Virus record (IMG/VR): IMGVR_UViG_3300013103_000027
Span: 1-38,051 of that record
Strand: one strand, 5' to 3'
Length of the DNA: 38,051 bases
Origin: a virus
Notes under the pieces: generated by a model
Databases searched by the model: none
What the model was told of the DNA's origin: nothing
The model's input: the letters and a program-made list of their open reading frames with translations, nothing else
Translations under genes and position numbers: made by a program
Part shown: piece after piece, positions 16,893 through 26,101 of the stretch
Layout of the letters: every line of letters starts with the position of its first letter
How positions within the stretch are numbered: position 1 is the first letter of the stretch

Positions 16893-18923
16893 GTGACGCA
16901 AATACAAAAACCATATGATGTAACATTCTCACCAAATCTGTCAGGACTAACGATAGCTGGTAGGAATGCTTCAGCAACAAGAATAACTGTTACAAATAAT
17001 GATAGTAGAGATATTCCAGAAGTAAGGATTAATGTGCTTAGAGCTGATTTAATGCCAAGCAATACAATGTTTGAGGCAGCAATAGTAAAAGATGGTGCTG
17101 GTGAGAAAGTAGTCACTGAGAAGTGGGTGCAAGCAAAAATGAGCACTGATGTAGCATATACACCTATTGATGATTGGAGCTCACCAATTGCATTTACATT
17201 AGCTTCATCCGAGACAAAAGCATTTGATATTAAATTAGTAATACCAGATACTATTACAGTGCAAGGCAAGATAAGCTTTTCCTTGCTTGTAAGTTTTCTG
17301 GCAAATACAGAGCCTAAAATAACTTCGATAAGTATAGATGGAACACCATTGCCTAATATCGTAGCTACAAATAACACAACATTAACTGCTACTATTGTAG
17401 CTGATGCGGGTGCAAATACAGCTATAACATGGACTAGTAGTAATAAGGATGTTTTTACTGTAAATAGTAGTGGAGTTGTAACAGCCGTAGATGTAGGCAA
17501 AGCAATAGTTACTGCAATATCATCTAATCCTACAATTTTTAATGGTGTATTTTTAACAGTATTACCAATGCCACCAATACCTAGTGAGTTTATTGCGTGG
17601 TATGATGCAAGCGATACATCTTCCATCATAGCAACAGGCAACAATGTTACACAATGGAATGATAAAAGTACTAATAATTATCATGCTGTTAATCATTTAA
17701 CTAATCCAACTACTAATGTGCAAACACTAAATGGATTAAATGTAATGCAATTTAACGGTGATTGGCTTGATATGCCACTTGCAACAATCCCAGCTGGGGT
17801 AGCTCAATACACAATAGCTGCCGTTTGGAAAGTATCATCAGGTGCTAGACGCACTATTGTATCGTTTGGAGTGGAGACTCCAGGTGGTGGCGGAACTTAC
17901 TACAAACAAATTTGGGCGCACACACAAGAGCCTGCTGGTGCTAATGTTGGGCACAGATGGATTGGTGATGATTTAAACAGTCCCGATGGCTCTATTGATT
18001 ATGCTACAGCAAATACAAGTATTCTTTCGTGGGATGGAACTACACGTAAAAGTATATTAAATGGATTGACATATTTTGATACACCAACTAATACTAAGAA
18101 TACAGCTTCCGATGCTGCAAGAATAGGTGCCACAACAAGTAGTAATGGTAATTATAATATAAATGGTGGTTATATCGCAGAATTAATTATTTATCATAAA
18201 GTATTAACAGCTTCCGAATTAGCAGATTTACAAACATATTTAAATACTAAGTGGGGTTTAACACCTTCTGCAAACACACCTGTTACTACTGGCATGGTTG
18301 CTTGGTATGATGCTAATGATGCTTCTACTATACATGATGGTGGTGGCACTGGAGTTTTATATCAATGGGATGATAAATCTGGTAATGCTTATAATGCAAC
18401 TCAACATACACTTTTGCCTACAACAGGTTTTGTTACTTTGAATAGTAAAAATGTAATAAGATTTAATGGTGATTATATGCTATTGCCTGTCCCTGTAATT
18501 CCTGATGGAACAAAGAGTTATACAATATGTGCAGTTTGGAAACCAGCTGGAACGAATGAAGCTTTAGTCCATTTTGGCTCAACTGGAATAACTAATCAAT
18601 CGGTAGGTATCCATTCTATTGGTACAGGTGTAAGGCAATATTGGTGGAATCATGATTTAGATGTTGTTACAAGCTATGATGCAAATTCTATTACTTGTAG
18701 TTGGGACGGGACTACAAGGACAACAATAATAGATGGTGTTAGTTATACTGATACACCGACTGGTAAATCTACTGCTACAGCGTTATCAGCACTAGGTGGT
18801 ATTCCTAATAATGGTTATATGTTAACTGGCTATATTGCTGAGTTTATCATTTATCATAGAGCTTTAACACCTACAGAGATTTTAGAAAATGAAACATATT
18901 TTAACAATAAATGGGGAGTATAA
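16893..18923 (+). CDS. Fibre protein: Ig-like (BIG2) plus two lectin/LamG-like domains
   Basis: 676 aa from GTG 16893, 7 nt behind AAGGAG. Residues about 1-140 form an attachment region, 145-225 a BIG2-like Ig domain (SSNKDVFTVNSSGVVTAVDV). Two paralogous concanavalin-A/LamG-like domains follow at about 230-455 and 465-676. Each opens with AWYDA(S/N)D, has QWxDKS, a SWDGTTR strand and ends NTKWG or NNKWG. Such domains bind glycans, so this is a strong receptor-binding candidate. The tandem copy points to an internal duplication. An upstream in-frame ATG (16791) lies in the previous gene. Confidence 0.75.
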   Translation: MTQIQKPYDVTFSPNLSGLTIAGRNASATRITVTNNDSRDIPEVRINVLRADLMPSNTMFEAAIVKDGAGEKVVTEKWVQAKMSTDVAYTPIDDWSSPIAFTLASSETKAFDIKLVIPDTITVQGKISFSLLVSFLANTEPKITSISIDGTPLPNIVATNNTTLTATIVADAGANTAITWTSSNKDVFTVNSSGVVTAVDVGKAIVTAISSNPTIFNGVFLTVLPMPPIPSEFIAWYDASDTSSIIATGNNVTQWNDKSTNNYHAVNHLTNPTTNVQTLNGLNVMQFNGDWLDMPLATIPAGVAQYTIAAVWKVSSGARRTIVSFGVETPGGGGTYYKQIWAHTQEPAGANVGHRWIGDDLNSPDGSIDYATANTSILSWDGTTRKSILNGLTYFDTPTNTKNTASDAARIGATTSSNGNYNINGGYIAELIIYHKVLTASELADLQTYLNTKWGLTPSANTPVTTGMVAWYDANDASTIHDGGGTGVLYQWDDKSGNAYNATQHTLLPTTGFVTLNSKNVIRFNGDYMLLPVPVIPDGTKSYTICAVWKPAGTNEALVHFGSTGITNQSVGIHSIGTGVRQYWWNHDLDVVTSYDANSITCSWDGTTRTTIIDGVSYTDTPTGKSTATALSALGGIPNNGYMLTGYIAEFIIYHRALTPTEILENETYFNNKWGV

Positions 18924-18926
18924 CAA

Positions 18927-19277
18927 ATGGCAATATCAACACCTTACCTTGATGCATTAATAACACAAGGTGTATCAGGACTACCAACAGTAGAAGTATT
19001 CGAAGAGATTAGAGCTGGCTTAAACATGGCTTACGGTGATGAAGCTGGCAGTGTAACATTGGCTGGAACATCAGCTGGTGTAGCAGTTACTATTGATGAT
19101 TTGCTTACAGTAAACTATGATGTATTTTACTGGGTTGAAAGAGACGCTTCAATGACTCTTGGTCAACAAGGTGAGATTGAAATAGTAAGAGATTCAAGCA
19201 CACAATTCACAGTAATCAATTCTGGTTCTGATAATGCTTCTAAATTATATTATCGAGTATATAAAAGGAGTGCTTAA
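18927..19277 (+). CDS. Small tail-fibre-associated protein, unknown
   Basis: 116 aa. No family recognised. The sequence has an N-terminal helix (TPYLDALITQGVSG) and then beta strands and turns, ending in KLYYRVYKRSA. It lies 3 bp after the lectin-domain fibre gene and its stop abuts the next start, so the three are co-translated. It could be a fibre chaperone or a small structural subunit. The AGTATAAC upstream is a poor ribosome site, which favours coupling to the gene before it. Confidence 0.55.
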   Translation: MAISTPYLDALITQGVSGLPTVEVFEEIRAGLNMAYGDEAGSVTLAGTSAGVAVTIDDLLTVNYDVFYWVERDASMTLGQQGEIEIVRDSSTQFTVINSGSDNASKLYYRVYKRSA

Positions 19278-20282
19278 ATGCGTGATGAATTTATAACAAT
19301 TAAATTAAAAACTATTGTAATGATAGCTATTCTTATTTGCTTGATATCTTCTATTAGTTATTGTGCAACACCTGTTAAAACAGTATTTTTAAATCATTTT
19401 GATACTACTAGTGTTACTGATATTACATTTACCAGAGATTGGCAGTTTTTGTATAATGCAACTTATAATACACCTGTGATTGATAATACTATTAAAAAGT
19501 TTGGTGAAGGTAGTTTATACTGCTCTGCTAATGCTACTGTTATTGATGATTATACTTTCCCATATTACATCAAAGGTGGTGTTCCATTAGGTGATACTAC
19601 ACCATTTGGTGATGGTGACTGGACATTAGAATTTTTTGTATATATTAAACAACGCACACCAGTGGCAGGTAACCCAAGTGTATTTGTACCTATTTATAGG
19701 GATAGAAACTCATATCAATCATCGGCTCCTGCTACTGCATATACAAGAGGCTTCCAAATTTATACAAATATTAACGATACTGGAGCAGGCAATCCTGTGT
19801 TGGTAATACGTGGCTTACATATTACTAACCCACCCTACGTTGCAACTCCAATTCAAAAATACATATCTGTAACAATATCTCAACCATACAATACATGGCA
19901 TCATGTAGCTGTAACAAAACAAATAACAGCACCTGGTTTTGCCACTTACCGATTTTTTTGGAATGGTGGCTTATATGGTTATATCTATTCAAAAACTGAT
20001 AATTACCCGATGGATTGGCTTAATGACCCAACAAACTGGCAAATACTTGGTGGGCAACTTGGTGGTGTGTATGATGCTGCATCTACTTATGATTATAATC
20101 AATGCCCAATGTATTTTGATGAAATGAGAATATCTCATGGTTGTAGATATTACACACACTTTACACCATCTACAGCAGAATTTGAATATCCATTATATAA
20201 TAACTTAACATTTAAACCAACTGGTGAAATAAAGTTTAAAGAAGATGGCGAAATTAAAATGAAATTTGGAGGAGGATTTTAA
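19278..20282 (+). CDS. LamG/concanavalin-A-like protein with signal peptide
   Basis: 334 aa. Residues 1-30 look like a Sec signal peptide: charged start, hydrophobic core IVMIAILICLISSI, then SYC-A as a plausible cleavage point. Residues about 40-300 form one LamG-like jelly roll (NHFD, GEGSLYCSA, WTLEFFVYIK, WHHVAVTK, YFDEMRIS), the glycan-binding fold of the LamG 3 type. The C-terminus repeats FKPTGEIKFKEDGEIKMKF, a short strand tail. AAAGGAG lies 7 nt before ATG 19278, which follows directly on the previous stop. A tail-gene neighbour with an export signal is unusual. Confidence 0.75.
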   Translation: MRDEFITIKLKTIVMIAILICLISSISYCATPVKTVFLNHFDTTSVTDITFTRDWQFLYNATYNTPVIDNTIKKFGEGSLYCSANATVIDDYTFPYYIKGGVPLGDTTPFGDGDWTLEFFVYIKQRTPVAGNPSVFVPIYRDRNSYQSSAPATAYTRGFQIYTNINDTGAGNPVLVIRGLHITNPPYVATPIQKYISVTISQPYNTWHHVAVTKQITAPGFATYRFFWNGGLYGYIYSKTDNYPMDWLNDPTNWQILGGQLGGVYDAASTYDYNQCPMYFDEMRISHGCRYYTHFTPSTAEFEYPLYNNLTFKPTGEIKFKEDGEIKMKFGGGF

Positions 20283-21493
20283 TGAAAAATTTAAAACTAA
20301 TATTACTTGTAATGGCATTATCTTTTGTTGTTATGTATATCCCTTTGCTTGATGCTCAAACGTTCCCAATGCCCGATAGGTTGTCACCTTACGATATTGC
20401 AGAGTGGACTCTTAGATGTGGCTTTATAGCAAGTGGAACAGTAGAGCCAACAGCAGTAGCTAATGAAGGGCAATTGTATTGGAATAATGCTACACCAACA
20501 GCACCTGTGTTATGGATAATGCACGATAATTTGTGGAGAAAAGGCACAAGCTCATATGCAAGTGGAACTATTCCACATGATAGTTTAGTTGGGCTTGATT
20601 ATGATGCAAGTGGACATACTGGTTTTGCTAGAGATACTGATATTCCTAATAACGCTAGCTTTACAATAGCAGGCTTAGGCAGTAAAGAATGGAGTAGCTT
20701 AGATGGAGCACCTACAAATGCTTCTTATACTTTGTTATTACTATCGGAACATAGTTTTAATTCATTAACAGATAAGCCAACAAGTGCAGATTATACTTTG
20801 CTTGGATTAGGTGAGAAAAATTGGAGTAGCTTAGATGGTGCACCAACAAATGCATCTTATACACTAGCTGGATTATCAGAACAAGATTTTAATAACTTAA
20901 CCAATAAACCTACTAGTGCAAGTTATACTTTGCTTGGATTATCAGAACATAGTTTTAATAGCTTAACTGATAAACCTACTAGTGCTGATTACACATTAAA
21001 TGGTTTAGGTGAGAAAAACTTCTCATCATTAGCAAATAAGCCAACTACATTAAGTGGCTATGGTATCACTGATGGTGCTTTAGATAGTGATTTAGAAGCT
21101 CATATGGATAACACTGTAAACCCACATGGTGCATCAATGACGCTTGGTGTAGGTGATGGTATAGGTGGTGTTGGATACTTTGCATCTGATACTGTTTTTA
21201 TAAAATACTTTGCGTATCTACCTTATCAAGCAATAGCAACAACAGTTGGTGTTGGAATTTACGGTGTAACATTCTGGGCTGATGATACTGCTAAAGTTGT
21301 TAAGATGTATTTAAATGCTGCTTGGCACACCATCGTAACAATGGATAGCAATGGCAAAACAATTGTAGATGTGCTTAACTTAACACCAGGCTCAGCACCA
21401 AGCACACCAGTAGAAGGTGATATCTACGCAAACAGCACTGACCATCATTTATACTTTTATAATGGCTCTGCTTGGGTGCAACTAGACAACTAA
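20282..21493 (+). CDS. Repeat-containing tail fibre with signal peptide
   Basis: 403 aa. An N-terminal signal-like segment (KNLKLILLVMALSFVVMYI, then LLDA-Q as cleavage point) precedes a beta head domain. Six 22-residue repeats follow at about 132-263 of the form LGEKNWSSLDGAPTNASYTL, a repeat class common in phage fibres as triple-helical shaft. The C-terminal part is beta and ends GDIYANSTDHHLYFYNGSAW, another fibre-typical segment. The ATG overlaps the preceding stop (TAATG), with GGAGGA upstream, so translation is coupled. Confidence 0.8.
   Translation: MKNLKLILLVMALSFVVMYIPLLDAQTFPMPDRLSPYDIAEWTLRCGFIASGTVEPTAVANEGQLYWNNATPTAPVLWIMHDNLWRKGTSSYASGTIPHDSLVGLDYDASGHTGFARDTDIPNNASFTIAGLGSKEWSSLDGAPTNASYTLLLLSEHSFNSLTDKPTSADYTLLGLGEKNWSSLDGAPTNASYTLAGLSEQDFNNLTNKPTSASYTLLGLSEHSFNSLTDKPTSADYTLNGLGEKNFSSLANKPTTLSGYGITDGALDSDLEAHMDNTVNPHGASMTLGVGDGIGGVGYFASDTVFIKYFAYLPYQAIATTVGVGIYGVTFWADDTAKVVKMYLNAAWHTIVTMDSNGKTIVDVLNLTPGSAPSTPVEGDIYANSTDHHLYFYNGSAWVQLDN
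20675..21070 (+). repeat. Six tandem 66-bp units in the fibre gene
   Basis: Unit starts at 20675, 20741, 20807, 20873, 20939 and 21005, each coding 22 residues. Units alternate between SEHSFNSLTDKPTSADYTL-like and GEKNWSSLDGAPTNASYTL-like versions, suggesting expansion of a 132-bp pair. Confidence 0.8.
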
Positions 21494-21505
21494 CTAGCTG
21501 TTGAG

Positions 21506-21550
21506 TTTACAGCTGTAAATGGTTTTAACAAAGCTCACTTGTAGTATACT
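21506..21550 (+). promoter_or_regulatory. Palindrome and possible promoter before the second fibre operon
   Basis: TTTACAGCTGTAAA (21506-21519) is a perfect 14-bp palindrome. TTAACA (21525-21530) and TATACT (21545-21550) follow, but only 14 nt apart, short for sigma-70. The 96-bp gap is long for this operon, so a regulated internal promoter is plausible. A TCAAGCAAG motif (21558-21566) lies in the presumed leader. Confidence 0.35.
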
Positions 21551-21589
21551 AAGAGTGTCAAGCAAGTAAAATATTCAAGGAGAATTACG

Positions 21590-22168
21590 ATGAAAAGATT
21601 ACTTATTCTTTTACTTTTAACAACAACTGTGTGTTTTGGGCAGGTAGCTGACCCTTCTCACCCAATGATACAATTCCCTGATGGCACTTTAATGTCACCT
21701 ACTAATCCAATGCCTACAACAGCAACGATTGGCTCTATAACAGTAGAAGCTTTTCCAGTTTATAAAGATGCTGCTGGTGACCCTGCTACTGCTCAACTAG
21801 ATACTGATGATAATGTAAAAGTTAATATTGCTTCTGAGAATATTGGCTTAGTAGAAGCAATACAAGGTGCACCATTATCACCACCTACTATTAATGTTGC
21901 CAAAGTAACGTTAGCTGCTGGTGTATCAACACTTGTTGAAGATTTATATGCTGGGAATCCTGATTACAACCAAAAATACGTTGAGATTAAATCAGCTGGT
22001 GATGAAGATGTATTTTGGATAAGCTTTGGTAGTGCTGCTGTAATAGAAGGCAATGCTAGACCATGTAAAGGTAGAGTTTATGTTGAGCTTCGCACACAAG
22101 ATTTATATGTAATATCTGCTTCTGAATTAGCTGTTTACATTACTCGTGGTGCTACGGCAATAGAATAA
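21590..22168 (+). CDS. Small virion-associated protein with signal peptide
   Basis: 192 aa. The N-terminus is a clear signal-like sequence (MKRLLILLLLTTTVCFGQ), with likely cleavage before or after Gln18. The rest is Pro/Ala/Thr-rich and beta (MIQFPDGTLMSPTNPMPTTA, then IASENIGLVEAIQG) and ends in a compact domain with DVFWISFGSAAVIEGNARPC. I do not recognise a family. It sits between two fibre genes and so may be a fibre connector. AAGGAG lies 8 nt before the ATG. Confidence 0.65.
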   Translation: MKRLLILLLLTTTVCFGQVADPSHPMIQFPDGTLMSPTNPMPTTATIGSITVEAFPVYKDAAGDPATAQLDTDDNVKVNIASENIGLVEAIQGAPLSPPTINVAKVTLAAGVSTLVEDLYAGNPDYNQKYVEIKSAGDEDVFWISFGSAAVIEGNARPCKGRVYVELRTQDLYVISASELAVYITRGATAIE

Positions 22169-22179
22169 GGAGAATAATA

Positions 22180-25100
22180 ATGAAATTTAAATTAAATATT
22201 TTACTAATATTTTTATTGCTTGTGTGTAGCTTTGCTAACGCTGAAGCTATAAAAGATGGTACTGCTGGTGGTGGCGGTGGCACATCAGTGCACAATAACT
22301 TAAGTGGTTTAAATGATGGTGATTATCAACATCTAACAGTAGCTGAGAAAGCTGCTTTAGTAGATGCTGCTGATATAAGTGATGCAGTTGCAGCTCATGC
22401 TATACTGAATGATACACATGGTTGTGATGTAATAGCTTCTCAAACTTACGTTGATGATGCTGTTGCTGGTGTAACAATACCAGACCATAATGATTTATCT
22501 GGACTTAATGTAGGTGATTATCAACATTTAACTGTAGCTGAGAAAGCTATTGCTATGGTTGTTAATTATGATGCTTTGTATAACACCTTTGTTGGTGATA
22601 ATGTTTTAAGTGTTATTACAACAGCTACCCAAAATGTTTTAATGGGTTACAATGCTTTAAGCTCTCTTACATCAGGTAGTTATAATACCGCTATTGGTGC
22701 AGCTGCGATAGCTTCGCTAACAACATCTGACTACAATACAGCTTTAGGATGGTTTGCAGGTTTTGGTAACAATCTAGGGCATTCAAATTCTATAACAGAT
22801 ACTAACATGACATTTGTCGGTGCTAATACTTCAAGAGATAATGTTACTGCAAACACTACACCTTTTACTAATTCAACAGCTCTTGGCTATGATGCAAAAA
22901 TAAGCAAATCTAATCAAATGGTATTCGGTGATGGTAACATTACTGAGAATAAATTCACTGGAAGTATCTTGCTTGATAGCGTAGCAATGCCTACTGTTAT
23001 TGATATTGATGATGCTGTTGCAATACATGCTGAAAGAAATGATACACATGGTTGTGATGTAATAGCTTCTCAAACATATGTTGATGATGCAATAGCTGCT
23101 ATACCTGTTGTAGATTTATTTGATGATGCTGGCAATACCTTTGTAGGTAAAGATACAATGGAAGCTGTAACAACTGCTTACGATAATACAATAATGGGTT
23201 ACAAAGCATTAGAAGCTTTATCAACTGGTAATAAAAATATTGCGATAGGTAGAGAAGCACTTAAAGCTACAACATATGGCTATCAAAATATAGCAATAGG
23301 GCAAACTACCTTACTCCAAAGTTTAGGTAGTAATGGTTGTATAGCGATAGGTCACGAAGCTGCTAAGCTAGGGACAGGAGGAACTAGTAATATTGCAATC
23401 GGCAAAAACGCTGGTAAAAATAGTGGTAGTAAAAATATTGCAATTGGAACTTCTTGTTTGGATGATGTAACTTCAGGTGGCGACAATATAGCAATGGGTA
23501 ATAGTAGCTTAGGTAAGTTAACCACTGGTATAAATAATACTGGTTTGGCTCCATACAGCTTAAATCAAGTAACAAGTGGTAGCCACAATTGTGGAATAGG
23601 TTACTTTAGCCTTGGAAAGCTAACAACAACAGATTATAATACTGCGATAGGTGATTTTGCAGGTTATGGTGATACAGTAGGTTATTCCACTAGTAAAACT
23701 GATACTTACATGACATTCCTTGGTGCTATGGCTTCTCGTGACTCTTCAATAGCTAATACTACTGTATTCACAAATTCAACTGCTCTTGGCTATGATGCAA
23801 GAGTAAGCAAATCTAACCAGATGGTATTCGGTGATGGTAACATTACTGAGAATAAATTCACTGGAACTATACTACTTAATGGCTCAGCAATTGGTACTGG
23901 TGGTGGTGTTGATACAGCAACAATAACAACAGCTATTGAAGCCAACGCTACTGATATCATAACAAACGCTGATGCTTTAACAGCTCATGCAGAAAGAAAT
24001 GATACTCATGGTTGTGATATTATAGCTTCTCAAACTTACGTTGATGATGCTGTTGCTGGTATAACAATACCAGACCATAATGATTTATCTGGACTTAATG
24101 TAGGTGATTATCAGCATCTAACTGTTGCCGAGAAAGCTGCTTTAGTAGATGCTGCTGATATTGCTGATGCTGTTGCAATACATGCTGAAAGAAATGATAC
24201 ACATGGTTGTGATGTTATAGCTTCTCAAACTTACGTAGATAATGCAATATCAGGTATAACAATACCAGACCATAATGATTTATCTGGACTTAATGTAGGT
24301 GATTATCAACATCTAACAGTAGCTGAGAAAGCTGCTTTAGTAGATGCAAGTGATATTGCTGATGCTGTAGCAATACATGCAGAAAGAAATGATACTCATG
24401 GTTGTGATATTATAGCTTCTCAAACTTACGTTGATGATGCTGTTGCTGGTGTAACAATACCAGACCATAATGATTTATCTGGACTTAATGTAGGTGATTA
24501 TCAGCATCTAACTGTTGCCGAGAAAGCTGCTTTAGTAGATGCTGCTGATATTGCTGATGCTGTAGCAATACATGCAGAAAGAAATGATACTCATGGTTGT
24601 GATGTTATAGCTTCACAAACTTATGTTGATGATGCTGATGCACTTGATTTAAAAATTGCTACATTTGAATATTATGTTGGTGCTACTACTGATGTTACAT
24701 TTACTGATGTTAGTGCAACCGAAATTACTATTAATACTTTTGATGTAAATTTAAGGGATAATGCAGATGGCTCAGGTTATCCTGTTAGCTATACTATCCC
24801 TTCTACTAGTTTAACTGTAGTAGTAAACGCTATTAACTTTATTACAGCTGATTATAACAGTGGCTCACCTATCGTTAAAGCAAGCACAAATAATGCTGAT
24901 GTTAATGAGAGTGATGTTACACCTGTTATCTTCTTATTTGTTGCTAGCGATGGCACAAAACATAGTGCTGTATTAGGTGAATTTGGTAATGGTTTAACTA
25001 ATAAAATACATGAAAGAATGTTACGCACAAACAAATATCAAAGAGAATCTGGCTTAGCTGTAACAATGGCTAATGCAGGTATTAATTTAACTTTTGATAT

Positions 25101-26034
25101 AAGCTCTGGCTACGTTTGGTTTGGTGCTACTAGACACGCATTAGAAGCGGTAGATTCTACTGTTGATTCTGTAAATTGCACAGCACCTGACGGCACACTT
25201 ACAGCTTGCACAGAGATGAATAATACACAATATTATAATGGAAGCACTTTAACTAATCTAAGCAATAATAGATACGCAGTAAACTGGATTTATCGTGGTA
25301 TAGAAGATGATAAAGAAGCTTATATCATGTTAGGTGAAGGTGATTATGATTTGAGTAGTGCAGAGCTTTCTAGCCCACCTGCTACACCCGCTATCATTAC
25401 AAGCCATTGTATGCTTGTTGCTAAAGTTATTGTGCAAAGGAATAGCAATACTGTTACTTCAAACCAAAGTGCTTTTAAACAAATATTCGGAATGAGCACA
25501 GCACAAACACATAATGATTTAAGTGGTTTAAATGATGGTGACTATCAACATTTAACAATAGCTGAAAAGGCTGCTTTAGTTGATGCTACTGATATAAGTG
25601 ATGCAATAGCAATACATGCTGAAAGAAATGATACTCATGGTTGTGATGTTATTGCTTCTCAAACTTATGTTGATGATGCTGTTGCTGCTATAAATATTAA
25701 TGATATAGCTGATATCGTAATAACTACACCTGATGATAAGCAAGTTTTGACTTATGATTCTGCGAGTGGTGATTGGATAAACGCTGTTAGTAATTTTGAT
25801 ACTGCAACTATTACAGCCGCTATTGAAATTAATACAGCTTCTATTACACAGAATATTGCTGATATTAGTGATAACACAAATGATATTGCACTTAATACAG
25901 CTTCTATTTCTGTAAACATAAGTGATATTAGTGATGTTACAGACGATACTGCTTTGAATACTGCATCTATCACAGCAATAATAAGTGATATTGGTGACAT
26001 ATCTACCGCTCTTGATGGAATTTTAAACCCATAA
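22180..26034 (+). CDS. Giant tail fibre with YadA-like head repeats and signal peptide
   Basis: 1284 aa, the largest gene here. Residues 1-22 are a textbook signal peptide ending in ANA-E. A 65-residue unit (NDLSGLNVGDYQHLTVAEKA) occurs near 37-102, three times in tandem at about 632-826 and again near 1109. Two stretches (about 130-270 and 315-560) carry YadA-head-like 14-residue repeats such as NIAIGREAL and NTAIG. The end is a Thr/Ile/Ser/Asp coiled coil (NTASITQNIADISDNT). A trimeric fibre is implied. There is no autotransporter membrane anchor and no S74 chaperone domain. Confidence 0.82.
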   Translation: MKFKLNILLIFLLLVCSFANAEAIKDGTAGGGGGTSVHNNLSGLNDGDYQHLTVAEKAALVDAADISDAVAAHAILNDTHGCDVIASQTYVDDAVAGVTIPDHNDLSGLNVGDYQHLTVAEKAIAMVVNYDALYNTFVGDNVLSVITTATQNVLMGYNALSSLTSGSYNTAIGAAAIASLTTSDYNTALGWFAGFGNNLGHSNSITDTNMTFVGANTSRDNVTANTTPFTNSTALGYDAKISKSNQMVFGDGNITENKFTGSILLDSVAMPTVIDIDDAVAIHAERNDTHGCDVIASQTYVDDAIAAIPVVDLFDDAGNTFVGKDTMEAVTTAYDNTIMGYKALEALSTGNKNIAIGREALKATTYGYQNIAIGQTTLLQSLGSNGCIAIGHEAAKLGTGGTSNIAIGKNAGKNSGSKNIAIGTSCLDDVTSGGDNIAMGNSSLGKLTTGINNTGLAPYSLNQVTSGSHNCGIGYFSLGKLTTTDYNTAIGDFAGYGDTVGYSTSKTDTYMTFLGAMASRDSSIANTTVFTNSTALGYDARVSKSNQMVFGDGNITENKFTGTILLNGSAIGTGGGVDTATITTAIEANATDIITNADALTAHAERNDTHGCDIIASQTYVDDAVAGITIPDHNDLSGLNVGDYQHLTVAEKAALVDAADIADAVAIHAERNDTHGCDVIASQTYVDNAISGITIPDHNDLSGLNVGDYQHLTVAEKAALVDASDIADAVAIHAERNDTHGCDIIASQTYVDDAVAGVTIPDHNDLSGLNVGDYQHLTVAEKAALVDAADIADAVAIHAERNDTHGCDVIASQTYVDDADALDLKIATFEYYVGATTDVTFTDVSATEITINTFDVNLRDNADGSGYPVSYTIPSTSLTVVVNAINFITADYNSGSPIVKASTNNADVNESDVTPVIFLFVASDGTKHSAVLGEFGNGLTNKIHERMLRTNKYQRESGLAVTMANAGINLTFDISSGYVWFGATRHALEAVDSTVDSVNCTAPDGTLTACTEMNNTQYYNGSTLTNLSNNRYAVNWIYRGIEDDKEAYIMLGEGDYDLSSAELSSPPATPAIITSHCMLVAKVIVQRNSNTVTSNQSAFKQIFGMSTAQTHNDLSGLNDGDYQHLTIAEKAALVDATDISDAIAIHAERNDTHGCDVIASQTYVDDAVAAININDIADIVITTPDDKQVLTYDSASGDWINAVSNFDTATITAAIEINTASITQNIADISDNTNDIALNTASISVNISDISDVTDDTALNTASITAIISDIGDISTALDGILNP
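24073..24657 (+). repeat. Three tandem 195-bp units in the giant fibre gene
   Basis: Units start at 24073, 24268 and 24463, each coding 65 residues from DHNDLSGLNVGDYQHL to a (V/I)TIP-type end. The third diverges near its end. Diverged copies lie near 22288-22490 and 25505-25690. Near-identity at DNA level suggests recent duplication or conversion. Confidence 0.85.
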
Positions 26035-26042
26035 TAATTAGT

Positions 26043-26082
26043 TCAAGCAAGGTATATCATTGATTTGGTATATCTTGCCTTG
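26043..26082 (+). other. Hairpin between the fibre and propeller genes
   Basis: CAAG-CAAGG-TATA on the left pairs imperfectly with TATA-TCTTG-CCTTG on the right, around a loop of about 15 nt. It begins with the recurrent TCAAGCAAG motif and has no U-run. It may be an RNA-processing or stability element. Confidence 0.4.
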
Positions 26083-26101
26083 TTGAATAAGGAGATAACA
26101 A

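Noticed and set aside
16676-17644. 322-codon open frame on the minus strand
   Set aside because: It lies opposite the well-supported fibre gene, has no ribosome site and a composition typical of antisense shadow.
24073-24657. CRISPR-like or transposon-like repeat array
   Set aside because: Repeats are in-frame coding units without spacers, terminal inverted repeats or a transposase.
22180-26034. Trimeric autotransporter adhesin
   Set aside because: YadA-like head repeats and a signal peptide are present, but the C-terminal membrane anchor is missing and the gene sits among phage fibres.
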